Shown here one piece after another: positions 9,597-18,261 of a DNA stretch of 64,000 bases. Origin of the DNA: Clostridiales bacterium (GTDB lineage Bacteria; Bacillota; Clostridia; Christensenellales; UBA1242); contig SVHV01000001.1 in assembly GCA_015055605.1 (NCBI GenBank), forward strand, positions 639,999 through 703,998, in the 5' to 3' direction. The notes beneath the pieces were generated by a model, which made no database searches, was not told where the DNA came from, and worked only from the letters and a program-made list of their open reading frames with translations. Made by a program: the position numbers and the translations under genes. The first letter of the stretch is position 1; each line of letters starts with the position of its first letter.

Positions 9597-10467
9597 TAGT
9601 TTCTCCTAAATGTGTACCTGCTTTGATTTTTTCCTCAGCACCTACACTGTATTTATTTATATCACAATTACCTTCGATAATTGTGCCCTTACCGATTTTA
9701 CTATCTATAATATTACAAAAACTAGCTATACATACAGATTCACCTATATAAGATTTATCTATATTAGCACCACCTATAAAGCACCTACTAGCAATATCAC
9801 TATCCGTAATGGTTGCATTGTCTTTTATAATAGTTTTTGTCCCCACTCTAGTAGAGCCCTTTAGTGAAACATTAGGATAAATAGTCACACCACACTCTAT
9901 ATCAACCTCGGGCTCAATATAGACAGAATTCGGCTTAATAATTTCTACCCCATTATCTAGATGAAAATTATTAATTCTATCTTGCAAGACCTCTAAAGCA
10001 TACTTATATTGTTTCTTATTTTCTATAATATAAAAGTTATCGGTATTATTCGTATAAACACTATCAACCATATAACTATTAGTATTTAAAATATACTTAT
10101 TATTAACCACATAACCAACAGGTAATTTACAAAGCATAATATCTTTATAGGTAACATACTCTCTAATCATTTCAATATCATTATGTTCTAAAAGGGCTGT
10201 AGCAGAAAGCAACACAATAGTATAATCATATTTTGCATCTACATACGGCTTTATAGAATCAAGTACACTTACCTTTGGGTCAAAATTAATTATTGTTGTG
10301 GGCAAATTCCCACAAGCGAACTTAACCCAAAACTTCAATTCTCTACCCAGAATAGCTCCATCAAATGAATTTTTGTTTGCCTTTACATCTAATATAATTA
10401 CCTGAAAAGACCTTGATTTGGAGATTTTAAGTGGTTTAATTTTTATCTCACTCAATGTTAATGCCAT
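9571..10467 (-). CDS. Degenerate GlmU-like protein (residual nucleotidyltransferase domain plus short left-handed beta helix)
   Basis: The 298 residues align by eye with the middle of GlmU. A helix ALEVLQDRINNFHLDNGVEI (157-176) matches the GlmU linker, and hexapeptide turns of a left-handed beta helix (YIEPEVDIECGVTIYPNVSL onward, to about 290) follow. The N-terminal 150 residues keep the position of the uridyltransferase domain but lack the LAAGxGTRM nucleotide loop. The C-terminal acetyltransferase half is absent. The gene sits where Bacillus has glmU, upstream of pth and mfd. The intact acetyltransferase domain is encoded at 39612. I infer a decayed or repurposed GlmU, perhaps a structural or regulatory subunit; catalysis is doubtful. 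The start has AAGGTGAT overlapping the tadA stop. Confidence 0.7.
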   Translation of the reverse strand: MALTLSEIKIKPLKISKSRSFQVIILDVKANKNSFDGAILGRELKFWVKFACGNLPTTIINFDPKVSVLDSIKPYVDAKYDYTIVLLSATALLEHNDIEMIREYVTYKDIMLCKLPVGYVVNNKYILNTNSYMVDSVYTNNTDNFYIIENKKQYKYALEVLQDRINNFHLDNGVEIIKPNSVYIEPEVDIECGVTIYPNVSLKGSTRVGTKTIIKDNATITDSDIASRCFIGGANIDKSYIGESVCIASFCNIIDSKIGKGTIIEGNCDINKYSVGAEEKIKAGTHLGETNDSSSGAR

Positions 10468-10470
10468 TTA

Positions 10471-10905
10471 TCACCTTATACTCTTAAAAAAATTTGTGAG
10501 CAATTTCTCACATTCTTCTCCTAGTATATCGCCCTCAACCCCACACTTGTGATTGAAGTTATTTTCTCTCGCTAGCGACTCTGTTCCAAAACGCCTATCT
10601 CTAGCACCATAGTATATTTTTCTAATTCTACTGCTAAGAATTGCACCCATACACATTAGGCATGGCTCTTTTGTAATATAAATATCACAACCATCTAGTC
10701 TAAAATCTCCAACAACATTATTTGCCTTAGTAATAGCCAAAATCTCTGCATGTGCTATGGTTTCTTTTTTTTGTTCTCTTTTATTGTGTGCCTTGGCTAT
10801 AATCTCTCCATCTTTTACTATAACTGCACCAACAGGAACATCTCCGTATTTAATGCTCTTCTTTGCCTCTTTTATAGCCTCTAGCATATAATCTATCTTA
10901 TTCAT
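10471..10905 (-). CDS. tadA: tRNA-specific adenosine deaminase TadA
   Basis: This enzyme converts A34 of tRNA-Arg(ACG) to inosine. The 144 residues carry the zinc/catalytic motifs HAE (52-54) and PCLMCMG (81-87, Cys82 and Cys85), plus the C-terminal FF-rich helix. The segment RREFGTES-like (RRFGTESL) and the short length favour TadA over other CDA-fold deaminases. The stop codon is TGA, one of the few in the window, which supports standard code usage. The gene lies 9 bp after rlmH and 3 bp before the GlmU-like gene in one minus-strand operon. Confidence 0.93.
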   Translation of the reverse strand: MNKIDYMLEAIKEAKKSIKYGDVPVGAVIVKDGEIIAKAHNKREQKKETIAHAEILAITKANNVVGDFRLDGCDIYITKEPCLMCMGAILSSRIRKIYYGARDRRFGTESLARENNFNHKCGVEGDILGEECEKLLTNFFKSIR

Positions 10906-10914
10906 TATCGTATC

Positions 10915-11385
10915 CTACTTATGATAAAGAATATTATTACTGATTGCTGTCGCTCTGTATAATTGCTCTAACAACATTACCCTAAATAACTGATGAGGAA
11001 AGGTCATCTTTGAGAAACATAGTGACATACTTGCTCTAGCCTTTACTTCAGCACTCATTCCATAACTACCACCTATTACAAATGTAATAGTATCACTAGA
11101 AAGAGAAATTTTTTCGATAGTCTTAGAAAACTCCACACTATCCATTTGTTTGCCTTGCAAATCTAAAATAATTACATATCCACTCAGATACTTCTCTATT
11201 CTCTGACCTTCTTTTACTAAAGCCTTAGAAATATCTGCATCAGAATAATTCTTTGGCAACCTTTCTTCTTCTACTTCTATAATATTAAAAGTATGATACC
11301 TAGAAAGTCTCTTCTGATATTCTTTACAAGCCTCCACTAGGTATTTTTCTTTCAAATTTCCTACAGTAACAACATTAATTTTCAT
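10915..11385 (-). CDS. rlmH: 23S rRNA (pseudouridine1915-N3)-methyltransferase RlmH
   Basis: This SPOUT-class enzyme methylates pseudouridine 1915 of 23S rRNA. I start it at the ATG at 11385 (MKINVVTVGNLKEKY), giving 156 residues, the usual length; the longer ORF start is an artefact. It shows the SAM-binding knot FVIGGSYGMS and the conserved end MTFPHQLFRVMLLEQLYRA. The start overlaps the stop of the upstream CPBP gene by one base (TAATG). Confidence 0.95.
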   Translation of the reverse strand: MKINVVTVGNLKEKYLVEACKEYQKRLSRYHTFNIIEVEEERLPKNYSDADISKALVKEGQRIEKYLSGYVIILDLQGKQMDSVEFSKTIEKISLSSDTITFVIGGSYGMSAEVKARASMSLCFSKMTFPHQLFRVMLLEQLYRATAISNNILYHK

Positions 11386-12524
11386 TATATCAATCCCCAT
11401 ATATAGGTAAACAATGTAACTAGTCCACCTAAAATTATTGCGCCCCACATAAATATCTTGTCCCTAGGAATAAGTTTGTATCTACTCTTTTCCTTAGGCA
11501 GTATTGCGTCAATAGGGTTTTCCATCGCATGATAATCTAGATTTAGAAGCGTACAATTCTCGATTACATCCATCATCGCCTCTTCTTTAGAAACAACTAC
11601 AGGGTCAGACTTTACAACACCATCTTTGGTATCATAAACCTTATTAATAGCTTTATAAACTTTCTTTAGCATACTTTGTTTAAATAGCAACCACATAAAC
11701 AAGCAGAATAACGCTATTACAATTAATAGTACAAACACACACACGACAAATATCATAGTAGAATTATTAGATTTTAATGCTGTTGCAATATCGTCCATCA
11801 CATTACCCAACCACCACTCATTAGCAGTAGCATAATCTAAATATACACTAATAGAGTTATTCATAAAGTGAATAATAATTGCCGGCCAAATATTCTTAGA
11901 TACAACAGCAACAAATCCTAAAACCAATCCTATAACAAAAGCATAAGCAACCTGCTGAATATTAAAGTGAAGTAGCGCAAATAATAATGAAGATATAACA
12001 ATAGCCTTTTTAAATCCAGCATGTTTAATGCCCTGCAAAACTATTCCTCTATGCAAAACCTCTTCACAGAGTGCTGGAAGAACAGCAACTATTATGATGT
12101 CTATAAAGAAATTTCCAACTGACATATCTGCCGAGCCAGAAGATGTGTATTTATTAAAATCATAACCAGTAAAAGATAGTATACCATTAAACAATGAGGA
12201 TACTGCAATGTTTATAAAGAAGCATAGCAACCCTATAGAAATGCTAATAAACACAACCTTATAATTACATTTATAAAAGTTACATGTCTGCACGAGTTGA
12301 TTTGGCTTTACTTTAATAAACAAACAATACAAAACAAATGGCAGTAGTAATAAAACACCTATTTGAATAAGGAAAGAAGACAAGATTTCTCCTGTCTTTC
12401 CCTCAGGAAAAACTCCTGCAGATGCTATTACTCTCACAACACAAAAAACAGCCATTACTATATAATAGATAGCAAAGGTTTTGAATATTGATTTGTTTTT
12501 ATTTTCAACTGTGTAATATTTCAT
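11385..12524 (-). CDS. CPBP-family intramembrane metalloprotease
   Basis: This multi-pass membrane protein of about 379 residues has the CPBP (Abi/Rce1-like) motifs EEVLHRG (about 151-157), a downstream HFNIQQ motif and HFMNNSI. These supply the Glu/His residues of the glutamic intramembrane protease site. Family members process prenylated or membrane proteins, or act in bacteriocin self-immunity; the substrate is unknown here. A cytoplasmic segment follows the core, then a final helix. I prefer the ATG at 12524, with AAGAAGG upstream, over the ATG at 12542. It lies 30 bp after a second CPBP gene, so the two form a tandem pair. Confidence 0.85.
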   Translation of the reverse strand: MKYYTVENKNKSIFKTFAIYYIVMAVFCVVRVIASAGVFPEGKTGEILSSFLIQIGVLLLLPFVLYCLFIKVKPNQLVQTCNFYKCNYKVVFISISIGLLCFFINIAVSSLFNGILSFTGYDFNKYTSSGSADMSVGNFFIDIIIVAVLPALCEEVLHRGIVLQGIKHAGFKKAIVISSLLFALLHFNIQQVAYAFVIGLVLGFVAVVSKNIWPAIIIHFMNNSISVYLDYATANEWWLGNVMDDIATALKSNNSTMIFVVCVFVLLIVIALFCLFMWLLFKQSMLKKVYKAINKVYDTKDGVVKSDPVVVSKEEAMMDVIENCTLLNLDYHAMENPIDAILPKEKSRYKLIPRDKIFMWGAIILGGLVTLFTYIWGLI

Positions 12525-12554
12525 TTTGCCTTCTTTAAACAAACATAATGGTTT

Positions 12555-13616
12555 TTACATAAATCCACTAATAGTATTCGAAACCCAAATAATAACAATA
12601 ATGATAAGACCTACTACTGAATAAAGTTTTTCATTATAATTCATGCTAGAGAAGAATCCTTTGAAACCAGTCTTACTAGCATTAATTTTTTCTACAGCTT
12701 CTTTGTCAATAGTTACAAATTTACCATGTTCATCTAACCTAAAGAAGTTTTTATTCCTTAGATATTTTAGAACCCAGAATAGAATCGCTACTAATGCAAG
12801 TCCTAGTAGGAAAATTGTAAATGGGAAAATCATACTGAAGATATTGTAATATACAGCCTCATTAATAGAGAGGTATGAAACAATATCAAAACAACTAAAT
12901 ACTACCACTAAGGCATTATTTAAAAAATGTAAAATAATCGAATAAACAACCGAGCCTCCAACCAAAGCTAAGAAACTGAGCATAAAACCAACAATAAACT
13001 GATAGAATGTTTGATTTAATGAGCCATGCATTAGGACAAACAATAGAGTTGTAACCATCATGGTCACAAAATTCTTGTATCTAGTAGACAAGCTAGTTTG
13101 GATAATACCTCTAAAGATAAGCTCCTCTGCAATAGCAGGAAGAAGAGCATATACAAGTAATCCCAACAAGAAATATTTAATATCACCTGCCATTAAATCT
13201 TGCATAGGTAGAGTGTTGTCTACCTTATAACCAGAACTTTGGAATAATATGGTAATCAAGTTCATAAATGGAGTGAATAAGAAAATACAAATAATAGCTA
13301 GAACGATTGCAATAGAAATAGGAAGCAAACTCACCTTTTCTCCATCTGTCACAGCCTCTCTATTTTTCACTCTTCTGATACCATTGTACACAAAGAACAA
13401 TATAAGCATTGACACAGGCGACAACACGCAACTAATCACTGCCACTGTTTCAGTCTTAATAAGCTCTGCATAAACCAAGCCATTTACTTTAGCATAAACC
13501 ACTAGCACAATTTGGAACACAATAGACACTAGCGCAGTTACTACAAGCAACCAAAAAAAACACTTAAAAGCATCTAGGACAGTATATCTATTATACTCTT
13601 TTGCCTTCTTTTCCAT
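12555..13616 (-). CDS. CPBP-family intramembrane metalloprotease
   Basis: The 353-residue membrane protein has EELIFRG (about 163-169), HGSLNQTFYQF and HFLNNALV, the three CPBP motifs, among about eight hydrophobic segments. It is the first gene of the minus-strand run leading to rlmH, tadA, pth and mfd. It resembles its neighbour in topology and motif spacing, which suggests an old tandem duplication, but identity by eye is low. Function beyond the family assignment is not known. Confidence 0.85.
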   Translation of the reverse strand: MEKKAKEYNRYTVLDAFKCFFWLLVVTALVSIVFQIVLVVYAKVNGLVYAELIKTETVAVISCVLSPVSMLILFFVYNGIRRVKNREAVTDGEKVSLLPISIAIVLAIICIFLFTPFMNLITILFQSSGYKVDNTLPMQDLMAGDIKYFLLGLLVYALLPAIAEELIFRGIIQTSLSTRYKNFVTMMVTTLLFVLMHGSLNQTFYQFIVGFMLSFLALVGGSVVYSIILHFLNNALVVVFSCFDIVSYLSINEAVYYNIFSMIFPFTIFLLGLALVAILFWVLKYLRNKNFFRLDEHGKFVTIDKEAVEKINASKTGFKGFFSSMNYNEKLYSVVGLIIIVIIWVSNTISGFM

Positions 13617-13726
13617 AACAACTCCGTTACTCTGATTTTATCCACAAGGGGTACATATTAATTATATATTATACTATTTTAAGAATATAGGCAAGGTTTT
13701 TACGAAAAGTTTTGTGTAAAGAATGT

Positions 13727-13758
13727 CAAAAAAAATACTAGATACTGCAATTATCTAG
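13727..13758 (-). terminator. Intrinsic terminator after the HtrA-like gene
   Basis: On the minus strand, CTAGATA and TATCTAG (positions 13752-13758 and 13738-13744) enclose a 7-nt loop and are followed by a long T run. Confidence 0.75.
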
Positions 13759-13768
13759 CATTTTTGAC

Positions 13769-14782
13769 TCAAGATTTTTGGAGCTTTGTTTTAGTCGAAA
13801 AATATTCACCACCCATATAATACTCAATAGAGACACTGTCATTAGCAGAAAGCCTATATAATTCGTTTTTTAAATCTAATGTGTTAGAAACATCTACACC
13901 ATTAATTTGGGTTATAACAGCTGATGGCGAAATATTTATATCTTTAAGTGGGCTATTAGATGCAATATCAATAATATAGAACCCTTGCCCAATATCAGAC
14001 TTGCCATAATATTTAGCAATCTCACTATCATATCCATACACACCTAAATACGGTACCTTATAATTAACATTAGTTACAAAACTTGAAAGCAAACTTTCAA
14101 AACTTCTAGTAGGAATAGCAAAACCTATCCCCTCGCCACCACTTATCTTTAGAGTATTAATACCAATAACCTCTCCCTTAGTGTTTATAAGAGGACCACC
14201 AGAATTGCCAGGATTTAGACTAGCGTCATGTTGAATGAGATTCTGCATATAACCATTACCTTCTGTAGATGACACCTTAATAGTTCTATCTAATGCACTA
14301 ACTATCCCTTTAGTAAATGTGTGTGTAAGAGTTAGACTAAGAGGAGTCCCCACTGCCAACACATCTTCACCCACCACGATATCCCTACTATCTCCCAACC
14401 TTAGACATGGTATAGCCCTCTCACTTCTTAAAATAGCCAAATCTAAAACTGGGTCATTATATACAACTTTTGCCCCAACACTACTCTTATCAGACAGATA
14501 TAGAATAATATCGTTACAGTCAGTAACTACGTGTGAATTTGTCAATATATACCCATTTTCTGACACACAAACACCACTACCAACAGACTCACCATATTCT
14601 GAAATACCATGAATAGCCACAACTGCCGGACCAATAGCACTAGCAATAGATGTAATATCAGAACCATCACTTAAGGTTATAATTCTACTCTGAAGATTAT
14701 CATTATGATTAGCAAATTCAACATCACAACCAATAGCTATAATACATAACAATATCATACAGTATACTATAATTTTTCGCAT
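13769..14782 (-). CDS. HtrA/DegP-like S1C serine protease, lipoprotein
   Basis: This surface protease for misfolded proteins has about 337 residues from the ATG at 14782. The N-terminal signal ends in lipobox IAIGC (Cys19), so it is lipid-anchored; most Firmicute HtrA proteins use a transmembrane helix instead. The catalytic triad is visible as His in LTNSHVV (about 84), Asp in DPVLDLAIL (about 109) and Ser in NPGNSGGPL (about 193). One short PDZ domain follows (GQGFYIIDIASNSPL onward). A GTG four codons upstream could also start it, but the GAGGTGGG site fits the ATG better. It ends the operon of thioesterase, DJ-1 and WalJ-like genes. Confidence 0.88.
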   Translation of the reverse strand: MRKIIVYCMILLCIIAIGCDVEFANHNDNLQSRIITLSDGSDITSIASAIGPAVVAIHGISEYGESVGSGVCVSENGYILTNSHVVTDCNDIILYLSDKSSVGAKVVYNDPVLDLAILRSERAIPCLRLGDSRDIVVGEDVLAVGTPLSLTLTHTFTKGIVSALDRTIKVSSTEGNGYMQNLIQHDASLNPGNSGGPLINTKGEVIGINTLKISGGEGIGFAIPTRSFESLLSSFVTNVNYKVPYLGVYGYDSEIAKYYGKSDIGQGFYIIDIASNSPLKDINISPSAVITQINGVDVSNTLDLKNELYRLSANDSVSIEYYMGGEYFSTKTKLQKS

Positions 14783-14838
14783 AAAAAAACCCACCTCATT
14801 TAACCAACAAATGTTAGTTATTAGATAGCAGGTCTAAA

Positions 14839-15621
14839 TTATCTTATTACAAATATAGGACCCAAACCACACGGTTTAGCAATATCCAAAAGTATATGTA
14901 CATTAGGCTCAACACCCTTACTCCTAAGATAATCACATATAGTTTCGTAACATATCTCTGGAGTGTTATTCTCCTCGCTTAAATGTGCAAACAAAACTTG
15001 TTTTACATTATGTTGCGCAATATCAAGAACAACCTTTGCCGAATTAATATTGCTTAGATGTCCTTGTCTACCTAAGATTCTTGCCTTAAGGATAGGAGGA
15101 TAAGAACCATTGATTACCATCTGCTCATCATGATTTGCTTCTAGTATAACCAACCTACTATCGTATAGTTTTTCAACTATATCTTTAGTAGTATACCCCA
15201 AATCTGTTACAATACTTATTTTATTATGATTTTCATAAATATTGAATCCTACACAATGAACATCATGACTAACCTTAAATGTCTCAACAACGAAAGAGCC
15301 TACTCTAAATCCTGCAAACGAAAACCTAACAACAGAGACTCCTGTTAATTTAGTTTTCTTGAGCACTCCCTCATAAGCATCAAAGTGGCAATATATAGGA
15401 ACCATATATTTCTTAGTAAGAGCTGATACACCTTTAGTATGATCCGAATGCTCGTGAGAAAGAACAACACCAATAACTTTATTAATGTCGAGTTTAAGAA
15501 TATTAAGTTTTTCCTCTAGGTCTTTAAGGGTAATACCCATATCAACAATGAGAATTTCGTCATCATTATATACAATCGTACAATTACCCTTAGAGGAACT
15601 CGCCAAAGAGCAAACTTTCAT
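14839..15621 (-). CDS. Metallo-beta-lactamase-fold hydrolase, WalJ/YycJ-like
   Basis: The 260 residues have the fold's metal motif SHEHSDHTKG (HxHxDH at 56-61), further ligands in KVSHDVHC, EANHDE and FAHLSEENN, and the YycJ-typical opening CSLASSSKGNC. YycJ/WalJ proteins are DNA-end-processing exonucleases that accompany the walRK operon in many Firmicutes. Here the gene lies beside an htrA-like gene, as is common for yycJ, but without walRK. The stop of the DJ-1 gene is immediately adjacent to its start. Confidence 0.88.
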   Translation of the reverse strand: MKVCSLASSSKGNCTIVYNDDEILIVDMGITLKDLEEKLNILKLDINKVIGVVLSHEHSDHTKGVSALTKKYMVPIYCHFDAYEGVLKKTKLTGVSVVRFSFAGFRVGSFVVETFKVSHDVHCVGFNIYENHNKISIVTDLGYTTKDIVEKLYDSRLVILEANHDEQMVINGSYPPILKARILGRQGHLSNINSAKVVLDIAQHNVKQVLFAHLSEENNTPEICYETICDYLRSKGVEPNVHILLDIAKPCGLGPIFVIR

Positions 15622-16173
15622 CTATTTATTTCCCTTTAACCCATTTAATAAACCATCAGCATCAGCACCCAAATACTTAGCAATTGCTAGAGCAAACTCT
15701 AGAGCTGTATAAGGGCTCTGACTAGTGATAATATTACCATCTATTACAACATTTTTATCTACAAACCTAAACCCGTCAAGCATCTCTACCATTTCGTGAT
15801 CAGGATAACAAGTACACTCCAAATATCTAGAAATTTTAGTCTTAGGTAATATCAATGCAGGACTTGCACAGATAGCAGCAACAAGTTTATCATTCTCATA
15901 AAAATAATTAACTAAATCAATTACAGTTCTCTCTTCAGACAGAGTCTCTGCATTGAGCATTCCTCCAGCAAAAACAACCCCGTCCATATCCAGAGCATTA
16001 TAATAATTAAAGATTTCATCTGCCTCAATAGTTATACCATGTGCACCAGTAACTCTTACATTTCCAAGAGCCAAAATCTCTACACCAACACCTGCTCTTT
16101 TCAAGATATCAATTACACCAATTGCCTCCAATTCCTCAAAACCATCTGCTAGTAATACTACAACTTTTTTCAT
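15622..16173 (-). CDS. DJ-1/PfpI family protein
   Basis: The 183 residues have the DJ-1 architecture: GFEELEA (11-17, with the conserved Glu) and the nucleophile elbow AAICASP (Cys102). The family includes YajL/DJ-1 proteins, proposed to act as deglycases, glyoxalases or redox-dependent chaperones. The close match around Glu and Cys places it with DJ-1/YajL rather than with the PfpI proteases. It is packed directly against the WalJ-like gene in a shared operon. Confidence 0.9.
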   Translation of the reverse strand: MKKVVVLLADGFEELEAIGVIDILKRAGVGVEILALGNVRVTGAHGITIEADEIFNYYNALDMDGVVFAGGMLNAETLSEERTVIDLVNYFYENDKLVAAICASPALILPKTKISRYLECTCYPDHEMVEMLDGFRFVDKNVVIDGNIITSQSPYTALEFALAIAKYLGADADGLLNGLKGNK

Positions 16174-16232
16174 TTTACAAATCCCTTATTTTATTTATTA
16201 ATGTCACAAAATACATACTTACTGACAAATAT

Positions 16233-16976
16233 CTATAATATAATGTCATATTCATATAAAGATTTACAAACCACCCTCTCACCATCTTTAATCTCAAAAT
16301 AATAAGCATGGTCCATATCTTTTCTATATATCTGCAGAGATTGTCCCTCTCTACTTTCCGAAATATAATGAATCTCAAACTGCTTAGGAGCAATCTTATT
16401 TAAGTCATTCAAACTCAAAGTAGATAACATAAGTCTTGCATATTCTACATTGTTAGTATGACCAAAGAAATCAATACCTCTAGAATCAATTAAATGCTCT
16501 TTTACTAGACAAGAGTCATCTAATTCTTCATCAAACTTAGTAAACGAAAGAGATGGAATTGTACTCTCATCAATATCAATATCTGTAGGAAAAATAGTTG
16601 CACTAATTGGAATGAGTTTCCTATCCTCATTGCTAATAGCACAAATTTCCTGAACACCTTCAATAGCCAAAGTCCCCTCACTATTAAATATATGATTAAG
16701 AATATTTAGTCGATAAGCAGACTTTTTAGATAGGTCTGTAGCGAGCGTTACATTATCCATCCACTTAATAGTCTTATTGAACTTTACTTTAGTCTTGGTC
16801 ATAACCCAAAAACAATTAGCAATAGGTATCATAGTAAGACCATCACAACCCAGATTCCTAAAATACTCACTCATATTATCTTGTAAATAAGACAAAGCAA
16901 AAGTTAGACCCACTTGAGCCTTTGCATCAGTCATAGAAGATAGTATCTTTATATTCTGTTCGTATCTAGTTTTCAT
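16233..16976 (-). CDS. Acyl-ACP thioesterase
   Basis: This 247-residue double-hotdog protein resembles bacterial FatA/FatB-like thioesterases, which release free fatty acids from acyl carrier protein. The first hotdog covers about residues 1-130 (FWVMTKTKVKFNKTI). The second carries DFFGHTNNVEYARLM, equivalent to the DxNxHVNN-type active-site segment. It is the promoter-proximal gene of a minus-strand operon. An extended -10 (TGATACAAT on the minus strand, 16995-17003) lies upstream of a GTAGGAGTG ribosome binding site. Confidence 0.8.
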   Translation of the reverse strand: MKTRYEQNIKILSSMTDAKAQVGLTFALSYLQDNMSEYFRNLGCDGLTMIPIANCFWVMTKTKVKFNKTIKWMDNVTLATDLSKKSAYRLNILNHIFNSEGTLAIEGVQEICAISNEDRKLIPISATIFPTDIDIDESTIPSLSFTKFDEELDDSCLVKEHLIDSRGIDFFGHTNNVEYARLMLSTLSLNDLNKIAPKQFEIHYISESREGQSLQIYRKDMDHAYYFEIKDGERVVCKSLYEYDIIL

Positions 16977-17135
16977 TTTACACTCCTACGAGATATTGTA
17001 TCATACACTTAGTCTTTTTACGAAACAAATATTACAACTATTTATTGAAATTTAAGACAAACTCAAAATACCAAATTACCCATCATAAAACTATCCACAT
17101 TAATCAAAGATAAACTCAAGTAGATAGTAAAAATT

Positions 17136-17164
17136 TGACTTACACATCAAAAAATGATAAAATA
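17136..17164 (+). promoter_or_regulatory. Sigma-A-type promoter for the NrnA-like gene
   Basis: TTGACT (17136-17141) and TAAAAT (17159-17164) are separated by exactly 17 bp, about 70 bp upstream of the start codon. Confidence 0.75.
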
Positions 17165-17233
17165 GATCAGTTGTCAATGTTATAGAAAAACAAACAACAA
17201 AGACACTACAAAAAACAAACAAACAAGGATTAT

Positions 17234-18223
17234 ATGGAAAACGAATATAAATATATGGCAGAAGTCTTGAAGACTCTACCTAAAGAAAAACCAATATACA
17301 TAGGCGGACATATAGAAACACCTGATGCCGATTCTGTTGGTTCAAGTATTGCTCTTGCCTTATACCTAAAATCAATGGGATATGATGCAAAAGCTTTACT
17401 AGATGAAAAAGACAATGAGTTTTTATTCTGGTACAACGGTGACAAGTCTGTAGTTATTAATTCTTTAGACAATCCACAAAATTACACATTTATTCTACTA
17501 GACAGTAGCGACAAAACTAGACTAGATATATTTGAAGAATATTTTGATAAAGCAGATATCACAGTAAATATTGACCACCACGAAGGAAATAAAGGCGAAT
17601 CTCAATACATTATCGCCAATGGAGACATTAGTTCTACTAGCGAAATGATTTATGATATATTTGTACAAATGGACCCAGAACTAATCTCTCAAGATATATC
17701 AACCCTTCTTTATGCAGGAATAATGACTGATACTTGCTGTTTTGCAAGAAGACTAACAAATAGAACATTACTAATCGCACAAGTTCTTATTAATAAAGGA
17801 ATAGATTATAAAAGTCTAATTAGACAACTATACACAAAAAGAACAATGTTAGAAGTTCACACATATACAAAACTAGCCAGCCAAATCAAACATTACGACA
17901 ACTTTGATTATATCATTGTAGATTTGAAAAGCGAAGACTTTAAAGATGTAACATTATATACACTTACTAAAAAAGTTTCGGAAGAACTAAGAAAGCTAGA
18001 CACACTCGAAAACTTCTTAATGTTAGTTAAAAATGGTAACAAAATAACAGGTAAAACAATGTGCAATAACGGAGACCTTGCAGGAAGATTGGCACTATAC
18101 TTTGGCGGTGGTGGTCACAAAACTGAAGGCGGTTTCACTATTAAAAACATGACAATAGGAGAGATTCTCGAGGCAACTAAAAGATTTATTGCAAATGATG
18201 AATATACAGACAATGAAGAGTAA
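17234..18223 (+). CDS. DHH/DHHA1 phosphoesterase, NrnA-like (nanoRNase/pAp phosphatase)
   Basis: The 329 residues show the DHH-family metal motifs: GGHIETPDADSVGSS (a DxD-type motif preceded by His), LLDSSDKTR, and DHHEGN. The C-terminal DHHA1 domain has GGGGHKTEGGF. NrnA-type enzymes degrade short RNA oligomers and 3'-phosphoadenosine 5'-phosphate; some relatives hydrolyse cyclic dinucleotide products. The domain order and length fit NrnA rather than RecJ or GdpP. The ATG follows AAGGATTAT. The gene is monocistronic between a good promoter and a terminator. Confidence 0.88.
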   Translation: MENEYKYMAEVLKTLPKEKPIYIGGHIETPDADSVGSSIALALYLKSMGYDAKALLDEKDNEFLFWYNGDKSVVINSLDNPQNYTFILLDSSDKTRLDIFEEYFDKADITVNIDHHEGNKGESQYIIANGDISSTSEMIYDIFVQMDPELISQDISTLLYAGIMTDTCCFARRLTNRTLLIAQVLINKGIDYKSLIRQLYTKRTMLEVHTYTKLASQIKHYDNFDYIIVDLKSEDFKDVTLYTLTKKVSEELRKLDTLENFLMLVKNGNKITGKTMCNNGDLAGRLALYFGGGGHKTEGGFTIKNMTIGEILEATKRFIANDEYTDNEE

Positions 18224-18254
18224 AAAAAATAGAACGAGTTTTCGTTCTATTTTT
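18222..18254. terminator. Bidirectional intrinsic terminator
   Basis: AATAGAACGA (18228-18237) and TCGTTCTATT (18242-18251) form a stem flanked by A and T tracts. It serves both the NrnA-like gene and the convergent GH13 gene. Confidence 0.88.
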
Positions 18255-18261
18255 CTTTTAA

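Noticed and set aside
10471..10473. Alternative genetic code with TGA read as an amino acid
   Set aside because: TGA ends tadA at the right family length and tryptophan is encoded by TGG throughout, so the standard bacterial code applies.
16175..16393. 72-residue ORF overlapping the thioesterase gene end
   Set aside because: It uses another frame of the same DNA, has no ribosome binding site and overlaps a recognisable acyl-ACP thioesterase.
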